12,174 bases of DNA from SBBV01 sp036555425 (GTDB taxonomy: Bacteria; Pseudomonadota; Alphaproteobacteria; Bin65): NCBI GenBank assembly GCA_036555425.1, contig DATBLL010000221.1, positions 1 to 12,174 of the forward strand, read 5' to 3'. Shown here piece by piece: positions 1 to 7,219 of this stretch. Under the pieces are notes generated by a model, which had not been told where the DNA came from, did not search any database, and saw only the letters and a program-made list of their open reading frames with translations. Position numbers and translations under genes: made by a program. The first letter of the stretch is position 1, and each line of letters opens with the position of its first letter.

Positions 1-1
1 T

Positions 2-367
2 GCCTTGATCGGCTCCCAGATCGGCAGCGGCAGCGGCCGCATCGCGGCCACCGCGATCGGCGCCGTGCTTGGCGCCGCGATCGGCAGCGAGATCGGCCGC
101 CGCCTCGACGAGCGCGACCGCATGATGTACGCGCAGACCGCGACCTACGCCGCGGAGAGCGCACCCGTCGGCCAGGCGCAAACCTGGTCGAATCCGCAGA
201 GCGGCAATCGCGGAACGGTGACGCCGACGTCGCAGACCTACGCCGGCAGCGACGGCCGCCAGTGCCGCAACTTCAGCGAGACGATCACCTTGAAGGACGG
301 CAAGACCGAGACGGTCAACGGCCGCCGCTGCAAGAACGCGGACGGCAGCTGGGAATTCGTCGGCTAA
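2..367 (+). CDS. Glycine-zipper surface antigen (17-kDa / RT0821-Lpp0805 type), 5' end missing
   Basis: This is the C-terminal part, about 121 residues, of a probable outer-membrane-associated surface antigen. The frame is open to the left edge, so the true start, and any lipoprotein signal, lies outside the window; the TTG at position 5 is an internal codon. The visible part opens with a glycine-zipper segment (IGSQIGSGSG, then AIGAVLGAAIGSEIGRRLD), the membrane-inserting motif of the 17-kDa antigen family. A polar Ser/Thr/Gln-rich linker follows. The C-terminal module has two cysteines (GRQCRNF and NGRRCKNADGSWEF) around a short beta-hairpin-like stretch, as in the family. Family members are envelope proteins of unclear biochemical role. 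The gene converges on the BrkB-type gene and ends 37 bp from it, with a hairpin across the gap. Family assignment is fairly sure; precise function is not known. Confidence 0.8.
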   Translation, partial: ALIGSQIGSGSGRIAATAIGAVLGAAIGSEIGRRLDERDRMMYAQTATYAAESAPVGQAQTWSNPQSGNRGTVTPTSQTYAGSDGRQCRNFSETITLKDGKTETVNGRRCKNADGSWEFVG

Positions 368-371
368 GGCG

Positions 372-385
372 CAAACCCGGGTTTG
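372..385. repeat. Perfect 14-bp palindrome CAAACCCGGGTTTG
   Basis: The sequence CAAACCCGGGTTTG is its own reverse complement. It sits 5 bp after the surface-antigen stop codon and directly next to the larger hairpin at 386-424. It could extend the terminator structure or be a protein-binding site. No function can be read from the sequence alone. Confidence 0.5.
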
Positions 386-424
386 AACGCGAAGCGGCGG
401 GCGCTCAGCCCGCCGCTTTGCGTT
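386..424. terminator. Probable bidirectional terminator hairpin at a convergent junction
   Basis: A 17-bp stem (386-402 with 408-424) closes a 5-nt loop. Read as + strand RNA, all pairs are Watson-Crick except one G-U pair (391/419). Read as - strand RNA, that position is an A-C mismatch. The stem follows the surface-antigen stop by 18 bp, and its right half lies inside the last codons of the convergent BrkB-type gene, whose stop codon falls in the loop. No long U-tract follows on either side, so termination may be weak or Rho-assisted. It could instead protect 3' ends. Confidence 0.6.
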
Positions 425-1748
425 TCAGGGGCTCGACGCCGCGCCCCGCCTCCTCGGCCGCGGCCGGCGCGAACAGCGCCTCGAGATCGATCTCGAGCGC
501 CTCGCGCTCGGCGGCGCCCGCGCCGGCCAGCACGCCGGCCAGCCGCGCGCGCCAGGCGGTGCGAATGAAGGCCAGATCTTCGCCCGCGTCGAGCCCGAGG
601 TCGAGGCCGCGCAGCAGCGCCGAAAGCCGCACGTTCTTGGGGTCGCGCACGAGATACCAGCCCGTGGGTTCGGCGCGCCCGATGATCCGGTCGGCGGCGA
701 GCCGATCGAGGATGACCTGAACCGCGCCGCGATCCGAATCGGCGAGCGACTCGGCGGCCACATCGGCCAGCGTGTCGGTCCGCACCGGCGCCCCCGTGCC
801 GCGCGCGGCGAAGAGGCGCTCGAGCATCAGCAGCGTGGCGATGAGCCGGCGCGCCGGCTGCGAGCCCTTGGCCGTGCCCGCGCCCGGGCGGCGGCGCCAC
901 TCGGGAAAGGCGGCCACGATCTCGGCGCCGAACAGGACCACGCACCAGACGAGATAGACCCAGAGCAGGAAGATCGGGATGACCGAGAGCGTGCCGTAGA
1001 TCGTCCTGTAGGACGGAAACGCCTCGACATAGAGCGCGAAGCCCCAGCGCAGGCCCTGAAACATCAGCGCCGCCGTCGCCGCGCCGACGATGGCGCCGCG
1101 CAGATACACGCGCCGGTACGGGATGATGATGTAGCTGATCATGAACGCCATCAGCATTAGGCCGAAGGGCGCGAGCCACACCAGCGCCGCGATCAATCCG
1201 CTGAAGCGCGCCAACCCGCCCTGGTGGAACACGATGGTGGAGAGCGCCACGCTGCCGCCGACGAAAAGCGGCGCGAGCGTGAGGATGGCCCAATACATGG
1301 TGACGCGCGCCATCAGCGGCCGCACCTGGCTCTGGCGCCAGATGCGGTTGAACACGGTCTCGATCGTGTCGAGCAGGATGATGGCCGTGACCGCCAGCGC
1401 CACGATGCCGACGGCGGTGAGATTGCGCGTGTTGCGCAGGAATTCGTCGAGCGCGAGGCGGAAATCCTCGCCCGCCTGCGGCAGCAGGTACTGGACCATG
1501 AAGTCCTGGAAGCCGACCCGGATCTCGTCGAAGACCGGGAACGCCGCCAGGAGCGCGAGGCCCACCGCGATCATGGGAATGGCGGCGAAGAGGAAGTTGT
1601 AGCTCATCGCCGCCGCGCTCTGGAAACAGTGGTCGTGCCAGTAGCGCTTGGCCACGTACCAGACGAACAGCGGAACCTCGCGCACGCGGCGCGCCAGCGC
1701 CGCCGCACGATCGGCGAGATCGCGGAGCCGATCCTTTTCCTCGGTCAT
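405..1748 (-). CDS. YihY/virulence factor BrkB family inner-membrane protein
   Basis: A 447-residue integral membrane protein of the YihY/BrkB family, once misassigned as ribonuclease BN; the molecular role of the family is unsettled. Six hydrophobic spans are visible, at about residues 52-72, 110-128, 150-172, 182-206, 216-236 and 255-280. Family hallmarks are AAAMSYNFLFAAIPM (46-59), the IETVFNRIWR stretch (129-138) and the YGTLSVIPIFLLW segment (251-263). After the membrane domain comes a soluble tail. Residues about 300-370 look like a winged-helix fold (helices around LATLLMLE-like and GAVQVILDRL segments, then GWYLVRDP). The chosen start is ATG at 1748. It lacks a Shine-Dalgarno but lies 7 nt after a TAGAAT -10 box, which suggests a leaderless message. 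A GTG at 1766 with GGAG five bases upstream is the alternative and would add six residues. The gene is divergent from the ABC operon. Confidence 0.88.
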   Translation of the reverse strand: MTEEKDRLRDLADRAAALARRVREVPLFVWYVAKRYWHDHCFQSAAAMSYNFLFAAIPMIAVGLALLAAFPVFDEIRVGFQDFMVQYLLPQAGEDFRLALDEFLRNTRNLTAVGIVALAVTAIILLDTIETVFNRIWRQSQVRPLMARVTMYWAILTLAPLFVGGSVALSTIVFHQGGLARFSGLIAALVWLAPFGLMLMAFMISYIIIPYRRVYLRGAIVGAATAALMFQGLRWGFALYVEAFPSYRTIYGTLSVIPIFLLWVYLVWCVVLFGAEIVAAFPEWRRRPGAGTAKGSQPARRLIATLLMLERLFAARGTGAPVRTDTLADVAAESLADSDRGAVQVILDRLAADRIIGRAEPTGWYLVRDPKNVRLSALLRGLDLGLDAGEDLAFIRTAWRARLAGVLAGAGAAEREALEIDLEALFAPAAAEEAGRGVEPLKRKAAG

Positions 1749-1755
1749 GGCCGCG

Positions 1756-1784
1756 ATTCTAGACACAACCGCTCCACGCCCCAA
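1756..1784 (-). promoter_or_regulatory. Candidate promoter for the BrkB-type gene (leaderless)
   Basis: On the - strand, TTGGGG (1784-1779) and TAGAAT (1761-1756) are separated by exactly 17 bp. The -10 box matches the sigma-70 consensus at five of six positions; the -35 box is poor. The A of the chosen ATG (1748) is eight bases past the -10 box, about where transcription would begin. This fits the absence of a Shine-Dalgarno there. It is a prediction only; the GTG start at 1766 would rule this promoter out. Confidence 0.35.
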
Positions 1785-1910
1785 CTACGATCTGGTCGCG
1801 ATTCCGGCCCGCCGCGGCGGCGTGGCGCCCGCCGCGTTCGCCGCCGACCGCGTCACAAGTCTGCCGCAAAGCATGGCCATTAAGCCGCCGGTTCCCTTGG
1901 GCTTTTCCGC

Positions 1911-1939
1911 TTGACAAGGGGGGCCTCCGCGCCATCTGT
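1911..1939 (+). promoter_or_regulatory. Candidate sigma-70 promoter for the Gld-like ABC operon
   Basis: A perfect TTGACA -35 hexamer (1911-1916) lies 17 bp before a weak -10 (ATCTGT, 1934-1939; CATCTG one base earlier is equally possible). Strong -35 boxes with degenerate -10 boxes are common in alphaproteobacteria. Transcription from here would give a leader of roughly 110 nt before the ATP-binding gene. The rest of the 307-bp gap 1749-2055 holds the opposing BrkB-type promoter candidate, one small hairpin and no convincing small gene. Confidence 0.45.
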
Positions 1940-1955
1940 CTACGCGCCCGCGGCG

Positions 1956-1972
1956 GCCCTCTCTCCGAGGGC
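1956..1972 (+). other. Small leader hairpin upstream of the ABC operon
   Basis: GCCCTC (1956-1961) pairs with GAGGGC (1967-1972) around a five-base loop, inside the predicted 5' leader. Further on, CGCTCGAGCG (2011-2020) is a perfect 10-bp palindrome. In GC-rich DNA such short structures are often accidental, and no known riboswitch fold is recognisable. Confidence 0.25.
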
Positions 1973-2055
1973 GGGCAAGCGCTCCGGGCCCCTCCCAGCG
2001 CCACCCAGCGCGCTCGAGCGAGCGACGTACACCCTATCAACGACGGCCGAGAGAG

Positions 2056-3015
2056 ATGATCGAAGTTCAATCTCTGACCAAGGATTTCGGCCCGATTCGC
2101 GCGGTCGACAACGTCACCTTCACCGTCAAGAAGGGCGAGGTGCTCGGCTTCCTCGGCCCCAACGGCGCCGGAAAGTCGACGACGATGAAGATGATCACGG
2201 GCTTCCTCGCCCCCACCGCCGGCACCGCCGCGGTGTGCGGCCACGATATCGAGAGGCACCCGACCGCGGCCAAGAAACGCCTCGGCTACCTGCCCGAGGG
2301 CGCGCCGCTCTACGTCGACATGACCCCGGCCGCGTTCCTGGGCTTCGTCGCCGGCATCCGCGGCTATAAGGGCGCCGAGCAGAAGCGGCGCATCGACCGC
2401 GCCGTGCAGCTCGCGCAGCTCCAAGCCGTCTACAACCAACCCATCGACACGCTTTCCAAGGGCTTCAAGCGCCGCGTCGGCCTCGCCCAGGCGCTGCTGC
2501 ACGATCCCGAAGTGCTGGTGCTCGACGAGCCTACCGACGGCCTCGACCCCAACCAGAAGCACGACGTGCGCGAGATCATCCGCGAGATGGCGCCCGAGAA
2601 GACGATCGTCATCTCGACCCACATCCTCGAGGAGGTGGACGCGATCTGCACCCGCGCCGTCATCATCGCCGCGGGCAAGATCGTGGCCGACGGCACGCCC
2701 AAGGATCTCGAGGCGCGCTCGCGCACCCATCAGGCCGTGACGCTCAAGATGCGCACGGTGCCGGTGGCGGCGCAGCAGATGCTGGTGACGTTGCCGGGCG
2801 TCGCCTCGGTCGAGACGGTCGTGGGCGGCATCCGGGTGCTGCCCAAGCCCGGCGAGGTCATCTATTCGACCGTCGAAGGCTTCGTGCGCGACAAGGCCTG
2901 GCCGGTCGAGGACATCGTGTTCGCGCGCGGCCATCTCGAGGACGTCTTCCGCGACATCACGCGCGGCGCCGAGAGCGCGAGGAAACCGGCCCTCGCCGCG
3001 GGAGGCCGCGCATGA
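2056..3015 (+). CDS. ABC transporter ATP-binding protein, GldA-like
   Basis: A 319-residue cytoplasmic ATPase that should energise the permease encoded next. Visible motifs, in order, are Walker A GPNGAGKS (34-41), LSKGF (133-137) at the signature position, Walker B VLVLDEPTDGLDP (153-165) and switch histidine H189 in STHILEE. The signature is LSKGF rather than LSGGQ, and the Q-loop region reads GYLPEGAPLY, with Glu where many ABC ATPases have Gln. I recall both variants from the GldA-like subfamily, so they need not mean loss of activity. Residues about 220-319 form the C-terminal extension usual for GldA/CcmA-like proteins. The ATG at 2056 follows a purine-rich GAGAGAG. The stop overlaps the permease start by four bases (ATGA), which implies translational coupling. 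Family assignment is secure; the transported or moved substrate is unknown. Confidence 0.93.
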   Translation: MIEVQSLTKDFGPIRAVDNVTFTVKKGEVLGFLGPNGAGKSTTMKMITGFLAPTAGTAAVCGHDIERHPTAAKKRLGYLPEGAPLYVDMTPAAFLGFVAGIRGYKGAEQKRRIDRAVQLAQLQAVYNQPIDTLSKGFKRRVGLAQALLHDPEVLVLDEPTDGLDPNQKHDVREIIREMAPEKTIVISTHILEEVDAICTRAVIIAAGKIVADGTPKDLEARSRTHQAVTLKMRTVPVAAQQMLVTLPGVASVETVVGGIRVLPKPGEVIYSTVEGFVRDKAWPVEDIVFARGHLEDVFRDITRGAESARKPALAAGGRA

Positions 3016-3752
3016 GCCCGCGCAATCTCTCCGCCGTCTTCAAGCGCGAGTTCGTCGCCTATTTCACGACCCCCGTCGCCTATGTCTTCCTGATCGTGTT
3101 CCTGGCGCTGGCGGGCGCCCTCACCTTTTACATCGGCAATTTCTTCGACCGCAATCAGGCCGATCTCGAATCCTTCTTCACCTTCCATCCCTGGCTCTAC
3201 CTCTTCCTCATCCCGGCGATCTCGATGCGGCTCTGGGCCGAGGAGCGGAAATCCGGCACCGTCGAGCTGCTGCTGACACTGCCGGTGACGCTCTGGGACG
3301 CGGTGCTCGGCAAGTTCCTGGCCGCCTGGCTCTTCGCCGGCGTGGCGCTCGTCCTCACCTTTCCGATCTGGCTCACGGTCAACTATCTGGGCGAGCCCGA
3401 CAACGGCGCCATCCTCGCCGGCTATATCGGCAGTTTCCTGATGGCCGGCGCCTATCTCGCCATCGGCTCCTGCCTCTCCGCCGCGACCAAGAACCAGGTG
3501 ATCGCCTTCGTGCTGGCAGCGGCGCTCTGCTTCCTGTTCACGCTCGGCGGCACCAATCTCGTCTTGGGCTTCGCCGCCAGCGTGCTGCCGCAGAGCCTCG
3601 TCGAGCTCGTCGCCTCGTTCAGCTTCCTGAACCACTTCGACCAGATCAAGAAGGGCGTGATCGACTTGCGCGATCTCATCTTCTTCCTCTCGGTCATGGG
3701 CGTGTTCCTCTACGCGAACACGCTCGTGCTCGAGCTCAAGAAGGGGCAATAG
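3012..3752 (+). CDS. ABC-2 type permease, GldF-like
   Basis: A 246-residue inner-membrane permease, a typical length for the family. About six hydrophobic spans can be drawn: 21-41, 60-76, 102-123, 136-156, 162-188 and 220-240. The hallmark ABC-2 coupling segment RLWAEERKSGTVELLLTLPV (73-92) lies between spans 2 and 3 and should contact the ATPase. The start is fixed by the ATGA overlap with the preceding gene and by GGGAGG six bases upstream (3000-3005), the best ribosome binding site in the operon. With the ATPase before it and the GldG-like protein three bases after it, this is the membrane core of a Gld-type ABC complex. In Flavobacterium, GldA, GldF and GldG are linked to gliding. In proteobacteria the role of such sets is not established. 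Confidence 0.92.
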   Translation: MSPRNLSAVFKREFVAYFTTPVAYVFLIVFLALAGALTFYIGNFFDRNQADLESFFTFHPWLYLFLIPAISMRLWAEERKSGTVELLLTLPVTLWDAVLGKFLAAWLFAGVALVLTFPIWLTVNYLGEPDNGAILAGYIGSFLMAGAYLAIGSCLSAATKNQVIAFVLAAALCFLFTLGGTNLVLGFAASVLPQSLVELVASFSFLNHFDQIKKGVIDLRDLIFFLSVMGVFLYANTLVLELKKGQ

Positions 3753-3755
3753 GCG

Positions 3756-5777
3756 ATGCTCCGCTACCTGAAATCCCGCCGCGGCGTCATCGCCGCCACG
3801 CTCGTTGTCTCATTCGTATTCCTGGCCGCGGTGAACGCGCTTTCGAACGTGGGCGTCAAGGGTGTCGCGCTCGACCTCACGCAGGACAAGACCTTCACGC
3901 TCTCGGAAGGCACCTTCAAGACTCTGCGCGAGATGCAGGAGCCGGTGACGCTCCGCTTCTTCTACTCGGCCAAGCTCGGCGAGACGGTGCCGACCTACGG
4001 CGCCTATGCCACGCGCGTGCGTGCGCTGTTGGAGCGCTATGCCGCGCTCTCGCGCGGCAAGATTCGGCTCGAAATCCTCAACCCGGCGCCATTCTCGGAG
4101 GACGAGGACCGCGCCGTCGCCTTCGGCGTGCAGGCCATTCCGCTCGACCAGAGCGGCGAGCAGGTATTCTTCGGCCTCGTCGGCACCAACACCGTGGACG
4201 AAAGCGACAAGATCGCGTTCTTCCATCCGAGCCGCGAATCCTTCATCGAATACGACCTGACGCGCCTCGTGCGCAATCTCTCGAATCCGAAGAAGAAGGT
4301 CGTCGGCATCATCACCAGCCTGCCGTTCCAGGGCCAGTTCACCCCCGGCGGCATGCAGCCGCCCTGGCCGATCTACACCGAGATGAGCGGCGTGTTCGAA
4401 ACCAAGATGATCTCGGACGTCGACAAGATTCCCGACGACGTCGACGTGCTGCTGATCGCGCACCCGGCCGGCCTCGACGACAAGATGATGTTCGCGATCG
4501 ACCAATACGTCTTGAAGGGCGGCAAGGCCGTCGTCCTCGTCGACCCGCTGCCCGAATCGGCCCCGCGCCGGCGCACCATGTTCGGCGGCGGCATGGTCGG
4601 CCCCGGCTCGGACCTGCCGAGGCTGTTCAAGGCCTGGGGCATCGAGTTGAAGCCCGAGCGGGTCGCGACCGACGCCGACCGCGCCCTCCGCGTCAACGCC
4701 ACCGACCAGGGCGGCCGCCCCGTCGCCGCGCGCTACGTCGCCTGGCTCGATCTCCGCGCCACCAGCGGCACCGGCAACAACATCAACCGCAGCGATCCCG
4801 TCACCACCGGCCTGAACCAGCTGATCATGGCTTCGAGCGGCATCATCCTCAAAGCCAAGGACGGCGCCACCAAGGTGACGCCGCTCGTCTTCACCACCGC
4901 CACCGCCTCCGACACCGAGGCCAGCAAGCTGCGCATGCAGCCGGACGTGATCGGCCTCGCGCGCGAATATCAGCCGGGGAAGGAGGTGCTGAATCTCGCC
5001 GTGCGCATCAACGGCAAGGTCAAGTCCGCCTTCCCCGAGGGCGCGCCCAAGGCCAAGGAAGAAAAGAAAGACGAGCCGAAGAAGGAAGAGGCCAAGAAAG
5101 AAGAGCCGAAGAAAGAGGAGGCCAAGAAGGAAGAGCCGCCCAAGCCCGCCGAGAAGAAGGACGAGGCGAAGAAGGAGGAGCCGAAGAAGGAAGAGCCGCT
5201 CAAGGAATCGAAGGGCGACATCGACGTCATCGTCGTCGCCGACGTCGATTTCCTGCAGGACCAGTTCTGGGCGCGCGAGCAGAACTTCTTCGGCGAGACG
5301 ATCCGCATTCCCTACACCGGCAACGCCGACTTCCTGATGTTCGCGCTCGACCAGATGTCGGGCGACAACGCGTTGAAGGGCCTGCGCGGCAAGGGCATCG
5401 CGGCCCGGCCGTTCACGCGCATCGAGCAGATCCAGGCCGATGCCGACAAGCGCCTGCGCGCGCAGCGCGCCGATCTCGAGAAGCGCTACAAGGAGATCCA
5501 GGAGAAGCTCAAGGACGTCCGCACCAAGGGCAAGGACGGCAAGATCGAGCTCACCTCCGACCAGCAGGCGGCCGTCGTCGACTTCACGCGCGAGCTGCTG
5601 CGCATCCGCCGCGAGCAGCGCGCCGTGCAATTCGAGGCGCGGAAAGGATACGAGACGCTCGATCAGCGCATGAAGCTCGCCAACATCGGCTTCATCCCGG
5701 CGCTCGTCGGCGTGGTCGCCATCGTCATGGGCGTGGTGCGTTACCGGCGCCGGCGGCGCCGCTACGAGACCACGTGA
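3756..5777 (+). CDS. GldG-like auxiliary protein of the ABC complex
   Basis: A 673-residue envelope protein anchored at both ends. One hydrophobic span lies at residues about 11-30 and a second at about 644-661, the latter followed by a run of arginines that should stay in the cytoplasm. The large middle part is therefore probably periplasmic. Residues about 40-145 match the GldG N-terminal region (DLTQDKTFTLSEGT near its start). The ABC_transp_aux/GldG domain follows from about 150 to 530. It is interrupted at about 432-486 by a Lys/Glu-rich low-complexity insert with an (A/P)KKEE repeat, after which the fold appears to resume (IDVIVVADVDFLQDQFW). Residues about 550-640 are charged and probably coiled-coil. 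The start is ATG at 3756, with AAGGGG nine bases upstream. The permease stop is only three bases before it. The protein may connect the permease to a periplasmic partner. Confidence 0.9.
   Translation: MLRYLKSRRGVIAATLVVSFVFLAAVNALSNVGVKGVALDLTQDKTFTLSEGTFKTLREMQEPVTLRFFYSAKLGETVPTYGAYATRVRALLERYAALSRGKIRLEILNPAPFSEDEDRAVAFGVQAIPLDQSGEQVFFGLVGTNTVDESDKIAFFHPSRESFIEYDLTRLVRNLSNPKKKVVGIITSLPFQGQFTPGGMQPPWPIYTEMSGVFETKMISDVDKIPDDVDVLLIAHPAGLDDKMMFAIDQYVLKGGKAVVLVDPLPESAPRRRTMFGGGMVGPGSDLPRLFKAWGIELKPERVATDADRALRVNATDQGGRPVAARYVAWLDLRATSGTGNNINRSDPVTTGLNQLIMASSGIILKAKDGATKVTPLVFTTATASDTEASKLRMQPDVIGLAREYQPGKEVLNLAVRINGKVKSAFPEGAPKAKEEKKDEPKKEEAKKEEPKKEEAKKEEPPKPAEKKDEAKKEEPKKEEPLKESKGDIDVIVVADVDFLQDQFWAREQNFFGETIRIPYTGNADFLMFALDQMSGDNALKGLRGKGIAARPFTRIEQIQADADKRLRAQRADLEKRYKEIQEKLKDVRTKGKDGKIELTSDQQAAVVDFTRELLRIRREQRAVQFEARKGYETLDQRMKLANIGFIPALVGVVAIVMGVVRYRRRRRRYETT
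5076..5195 (+). repeat. 15-bp coding repeat encoding (P/A)KKEE units
   Basis: Inside the GldG-like gene, codons 441-460 read as four consecutive five-residue units alternating PKKEE and AKKEE. A break (461-470) follows, then two more units (471-480). At the DNA level these are 15-bp purine-rich tandem units, G/A-rich on the + strand, with silent aag/aaa and gaa/gag changes between copies. Such tracts can expand or contract in whole units without breaking the frame. The encoded segment should be a flexible or helical charged spacer. Confidence 0.8.
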
Positions 5778-5793
5778 GGCCGGGAGAAACGCG

Positions 5794-7026
5794 ATGACCA
5801 GCAAAATGCTCTACGCGCTCTCGGGCGTCACCGCGATCCTGATCGGCGCCACGATCTATCTGACCCCGGCGCCCACGACCGAGCAGGTCAAGCCCGGCGC
5901 GCGCCTCTTCCCCGATCTCGATACCAAGGCGATCAACAGCGCCGCGAGCTTCTCCGTCACCGCCAAGGGCAAGAGCTTCACCGTCCACCTGAAGGACGGC
6001 GCCTGGGTCGTGAAGGAGATGGCGGACTACCCCGCCGACACCGCGCTTATAAGGAAGGCGCTGTTCGCGCTGACCGAGCTTCGGCCCTACGAGGCCAAGA
6101 CCAAGGATCCGGCGCGCCTCGCCAAGCTCGAGCTCGAGGACCCCAAGGGCAAGGACGCGCAATCGAAGCAGCTCACGGTCAAGGACAAGGACGGCAAGGT
6201 GCTGGCCGACGTGATCATCGGCAAGGCCAACACGACCAACGTCATCCTCGGCAAGGAGATGGTCTATGTCCGCAAGGCCGGCAGCGACCAGGCCTGGCTC
6301 GCCGAGGGCGATCCCTCGCTGAAGCCCGAGGCGCTCGATTGGATCCAGCGGAGCGTCATCGACGTCGACGTCGAGCGCGTCAAGGACGTGGAGACGAAGA
6401 GCTTGAAGGGCGAGCTCGTGCTCCACATCGCCAAGGAAAAGGTCGACGACAAGGAATACAAGATCAAGAACCTGCCCGCGGGCCGCAAGCCCAAGGAGGC
6501 GCGCACGATCAGCTACGTCGCCGAATCGCTCGACAACGTGAACCTCGACGACGTGAAGAAGGCCGGCGACGTCGATTTCGAGAAGAGCGGCATTGGCGTC
6601 GGCACCTGGCGCAGCTTCGACGGGCTCGTGATCAAGGTCCGCATGGCCGAGGTCGAGAAGAAATTCTGGGTGGCACTCACCGCCGAGGTCGACGAGGCGG
6701 CGCTTCTGAAGGAGAAGCCGAAAGCCGATTCGAAGCTCAAAGACGCCGACGCGGTCCGGAAGGAAGCGGCCGAGATCAACAGCCGCGTGCGCGCCTGGGC
6801 CTATCACCTGCCCACGACCAGCTCGCGCTTCATGACCTACAAGATCGACGACGTCTCCGAGCCGGAGAAGAAGGACGAGAAGAAGGAAGACGGCGAGAAG
6901 AAGAGCGAGGAACCCAAGCCCGGTCCCACCCCCGCCGCCAAGCCCGACGAGAAAAAGGAATCCCCGGCGCCGCCGGCCACGACGCAGAAGAAGACCACCC
7001 CGCCGGCGCGGCGCGGCCCGCATTGA
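5794..7026 (+). CDS. DUF4340 domain-containing protein, last gene of the Gld-like operon
   Basis: A 410-residue protein with one N-terminal membrane span (about residues 5-24, a short positive start and then SGVTAILIGATIYL), so most of it should lie in the periplasm. Residues about 35-250 fit the DUF4340 pattern, in which short beta-strand repeats of the kind LTVKDKDGKVLADVIIG occur (near 128-144). I recall DUF4340 proteins being encoded beside GldG-like genes in many bacteria, and position here supports that. The tail from about residue 355 is low complexity: Lys/Glu-rich (KKDEKKEDGEKK), then Pro/Ala-rich to the end. The start is well supported by GGGAG seven bases upstream, and the gap from the previous stop is 16 bp. 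The gene presumably supplies an accessory subunit of the ABC complex. The biochemical role of the domain is unknown. Confidence 0.87.
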   Translation: MTSKMLYALSGVTAILIGATIYLTPAPTTEQVKPGARLFPDLDTKAINSAASFSVTAKGKSFTVHLKDGAWVVKEMADYPADTALIRKALFALTELRPYEAKTKDPARLAKLELEDPKGKDAQSKQLTVKDKDGKVLADVIIGKANTTNVILGKEMVYVRKAGSDQAWLAEGDPSLKPEALDWIQRSVIDVDVERVKDVETKSLKGELVLHIAKEKVDDKEYKIKNLPAGRKPKEARTISYVAESLDNVNLDDVKKAGDVDFEKSGIGVGTWRSFDGLVIKVRMAEVEKKFWVALTAEVDEAALLKEKPKADSKLKDADAVRKEAAEINSRVRAWAYHLPTTSSRFMTYKIDDVSEPEKKDEKKEDGEKKSEEPKPGPTPAAKPDEKKESPAPPATTQKKTTPPARRGPH

Positions 7027-7028
7027 TT

Positions 7029-7217
7029 CCCCCTCTCCCCGGGGAGAAGGGGCTGGGGATGAGGGGGCGACGAGTCTTCGCGATAGAGCGTGATGCCGCG
7101 GGCGAGGTGCTTGCGCCGAAACTCGCTTTGGACGCGGCGAGGCGGGCACGCGTCCACGAATACTGTGCAGAAATCCGTCGCCTCCTCACCTCCGCCCCTC
7201 TCCCCAGGGAGAGGGGG
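7029..7217. repeat. 189-bp element bounded by ~43-bp imperfect inverted repeats
   Basis: The left arm (7029-7072) and the reverse complement of the right arm (7176-7217) are alike along their whole length, both starting CCCCCTCTCC and ending GCGACG. Each arm also contains its own palindrome: TCTCCCCGGGGAGA at 7034-7047, and a 10-bp stem pairing 7195-7204 with 7207-7216. The interior has a further 8-bp stem (7129-7136 with 7149-7156). The element fills the space between two convergent genes, starting 2 bp after one stop and ending 2 bp before the other. It resembles the CCCTCTCCCC-type palindromes I recall from many proteobacterial genomes (REP/MITE-like). No transposase and no clear target duplication is visible. 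It may also act as a terminator for both genes. Confidence 0.7.
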
Positions 7218-7219
7218 TA

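Noticed and set aside
1749..2055. A small gene or riboswitch in the 307-bp divergent gap
   Set aside because: The frames here are extensions of shadows with no start signal, and I see only short GC-rich hairpins, no conserved riboswitch core.
2056..3015. Inactive ABC ATPase because of LSKGF and a Q-loop Glu
   Set aside because: Walker A, Walker B, the catalytic Glu and the switch His are intact, and I recall the same variants from active GldA-like and related subfamilies.
5076..5195. CRISPR-like array
   Set aside because: The repeat is a 15-bp, in-frame coding unit with no spacers; it encodes a (P/A)KKEE tract in the GldG-like protein.
3810..5804. 664-codon open frame on the - strand opposite the GldG-like gene
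   Set aside because: It is antisense to a clear gene with recognisable domains, its translation is biased and low in complexity (Leu/Arg/Asp/Val runs opposite the Lys/Glu repeat), and it has no ribosome binding site. Long antisense frames are expected with G/C-ending codons.
7029..7217. Short coding frames through the inverted-repeat element
   Set aside because: Their translations (PPLPGERG-like on the - strand) are the typical spurious reading of this kind of palindrome, and the sequence is better explained as an intergenic repeat.
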